Origin: an uncultured Collinsella sp.
Lineage (GTDB): Bacteria > Actinomycetota > Coriobacteriia > Coriobacteriales > Coriobacteriaceae
DNA length: 21,162 nucleotides
Direction: 5' to 3'
Assembly: GCA_900757285.1 (NCBI GenBank)
Contig: CAAENI010000171.1
Location: 1 to 21,162 of the forward strand
Part shown: positions 20,870 through 21,162 of the stretch, one piece after another
Numbering within the stretch: position 1 is the first letter of the stretch
How the letters are laid out: the number at the start of each line of letters is the position of its first letter
The notes under the pieces: model-generated
The model's database searches: none
Seen by the model: only the letters and a program-made list of their open reading frames with translations
Told to the model about the DNA's origin: nothing
Made by a program: the position numbers and the translations under genes

Positions 20870-21162
20870 CTAGGACAGCGGGGCATCGCCCCTCTCTGCG
20901 CGCGCCCGCGCGATGAGCCCCGGCGTCAGGTCGAGCCCGTCGACGGGCACGTCCTCGATGCCGTACGCCTCCAGCAGCGCCGCCGCGTCGTCGCCGAGCA
21001 TCGCCCGGAAGGCGCGGGCGGGCGTCGCGAAGCCGAGCGCGCCGCGGGGCTCGGAGTTCACGTGCGACATCGCCAGCGCAAGGTCGGCCGGGGCCAGCCG
21101 GTCGAACCTGAGGCCGCGGCCCTTGGGCAGCAGCTTCCTGATCTCGACGTGGTTGCGCTCGC
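20870..21162 (-). mobile_element. IS30-family transposase, C-terminal part (partial)
   Basis: The minus strand gives ERNHVEIRKLLPKGRG, FDRLAPADLALAMSHVNSEP, RGALGFATPARAF and ends at TAG. The LPKG and 'N-x-x-PR-x-x-LG(F/W)-x-TP' patterns are the C-terminal end of IS30-type DDE transposases; the ERN at the window edge is near the catalytic Glu. Only 97 codons are present, so it is unknown whether the gene is intact. The GC-rich 20622-20869 stretch downstream shows no gene and may contain the IS end, but I could not define an inverted repeat. Confidence 0.85.

Overview
The window looks like chromosomal DNA of a high-GC Gram-positive gut bacterium of the Coriobacteriia, most likely Collinsella or a close relative. 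That is an inference from GC-rich codon use, strong GGAGG-type ribosome sites, the gene families present and the intergenic hairpin style. No rRNA or marker gene is present to prove it. I found no tRNA, rRNA or CRISPR array.

Region 1 (1-6885) is a sugar-catabolism locus. A divergent LacI-family regulator, cut by the window edge, faces an operon. The operon encodes a fructose-family PTS EIIBC, a GatZ/KbaZ-family (PF08013) protein, a small transaldolase, a transketolase split into N and C halves, and a separate PTS EIIA. No class II aldolase partner (GatY/KbaY), sugar kinase or dehydrogenase is present. A reasonable reading is that the PTS imports and phosphorylates a ketose or related sugar, the PF08013 protein epimerises it to a central metabolite such as fructose 6-phosphate, and transaldolase plus transketolase feed it into the pentose phosphate network. 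Strong hairpins and a terminator-like element inside the operon suggest uneven expression of its parts.

Region 2 (6886-10088) holds two near-identical HAD phosphatase/phosphomutase genes, each with the same duplicated promoter region, on either side of an orphan larE. Between the first HAD gene and larE lies a short gene graveyard. It contains the tail of a deleted LacI-family gene, an array of TCTCTCTAA-type motifs including a perfect 32-bp-arm palindrome, and the tail of a winged-helix-like gene.

Region 3 (10089-15148) holds an AT-richer AAA/DUF4143 ATPase, a second LacI-family regulator, a 540-bp gene-free stretch packed with hairpin repeats, and glmS. Four copies of one 12-bp-stem hairpin and two copies of another are spread over 6.9-15.1 kb. 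Although their stems differ, their loops share a CTGTCC(C)-like motif. Two copies supply the stop codon of the neighbouring gene.

Region 4 (15146-21162) has a GntR/FadR-type regulator divergent from a YeiH-family permease. It is followed by a structured leader-like region before a degenerate NtrC-like regulator that has lost its ATPase motifs, a small membrane protein, a 100-bp palindromic element, a nitroreductase, a 96-aa orphan preceded by an overlapping leader ORF, and the 3' end of an IS30-family transposase at the right edge.
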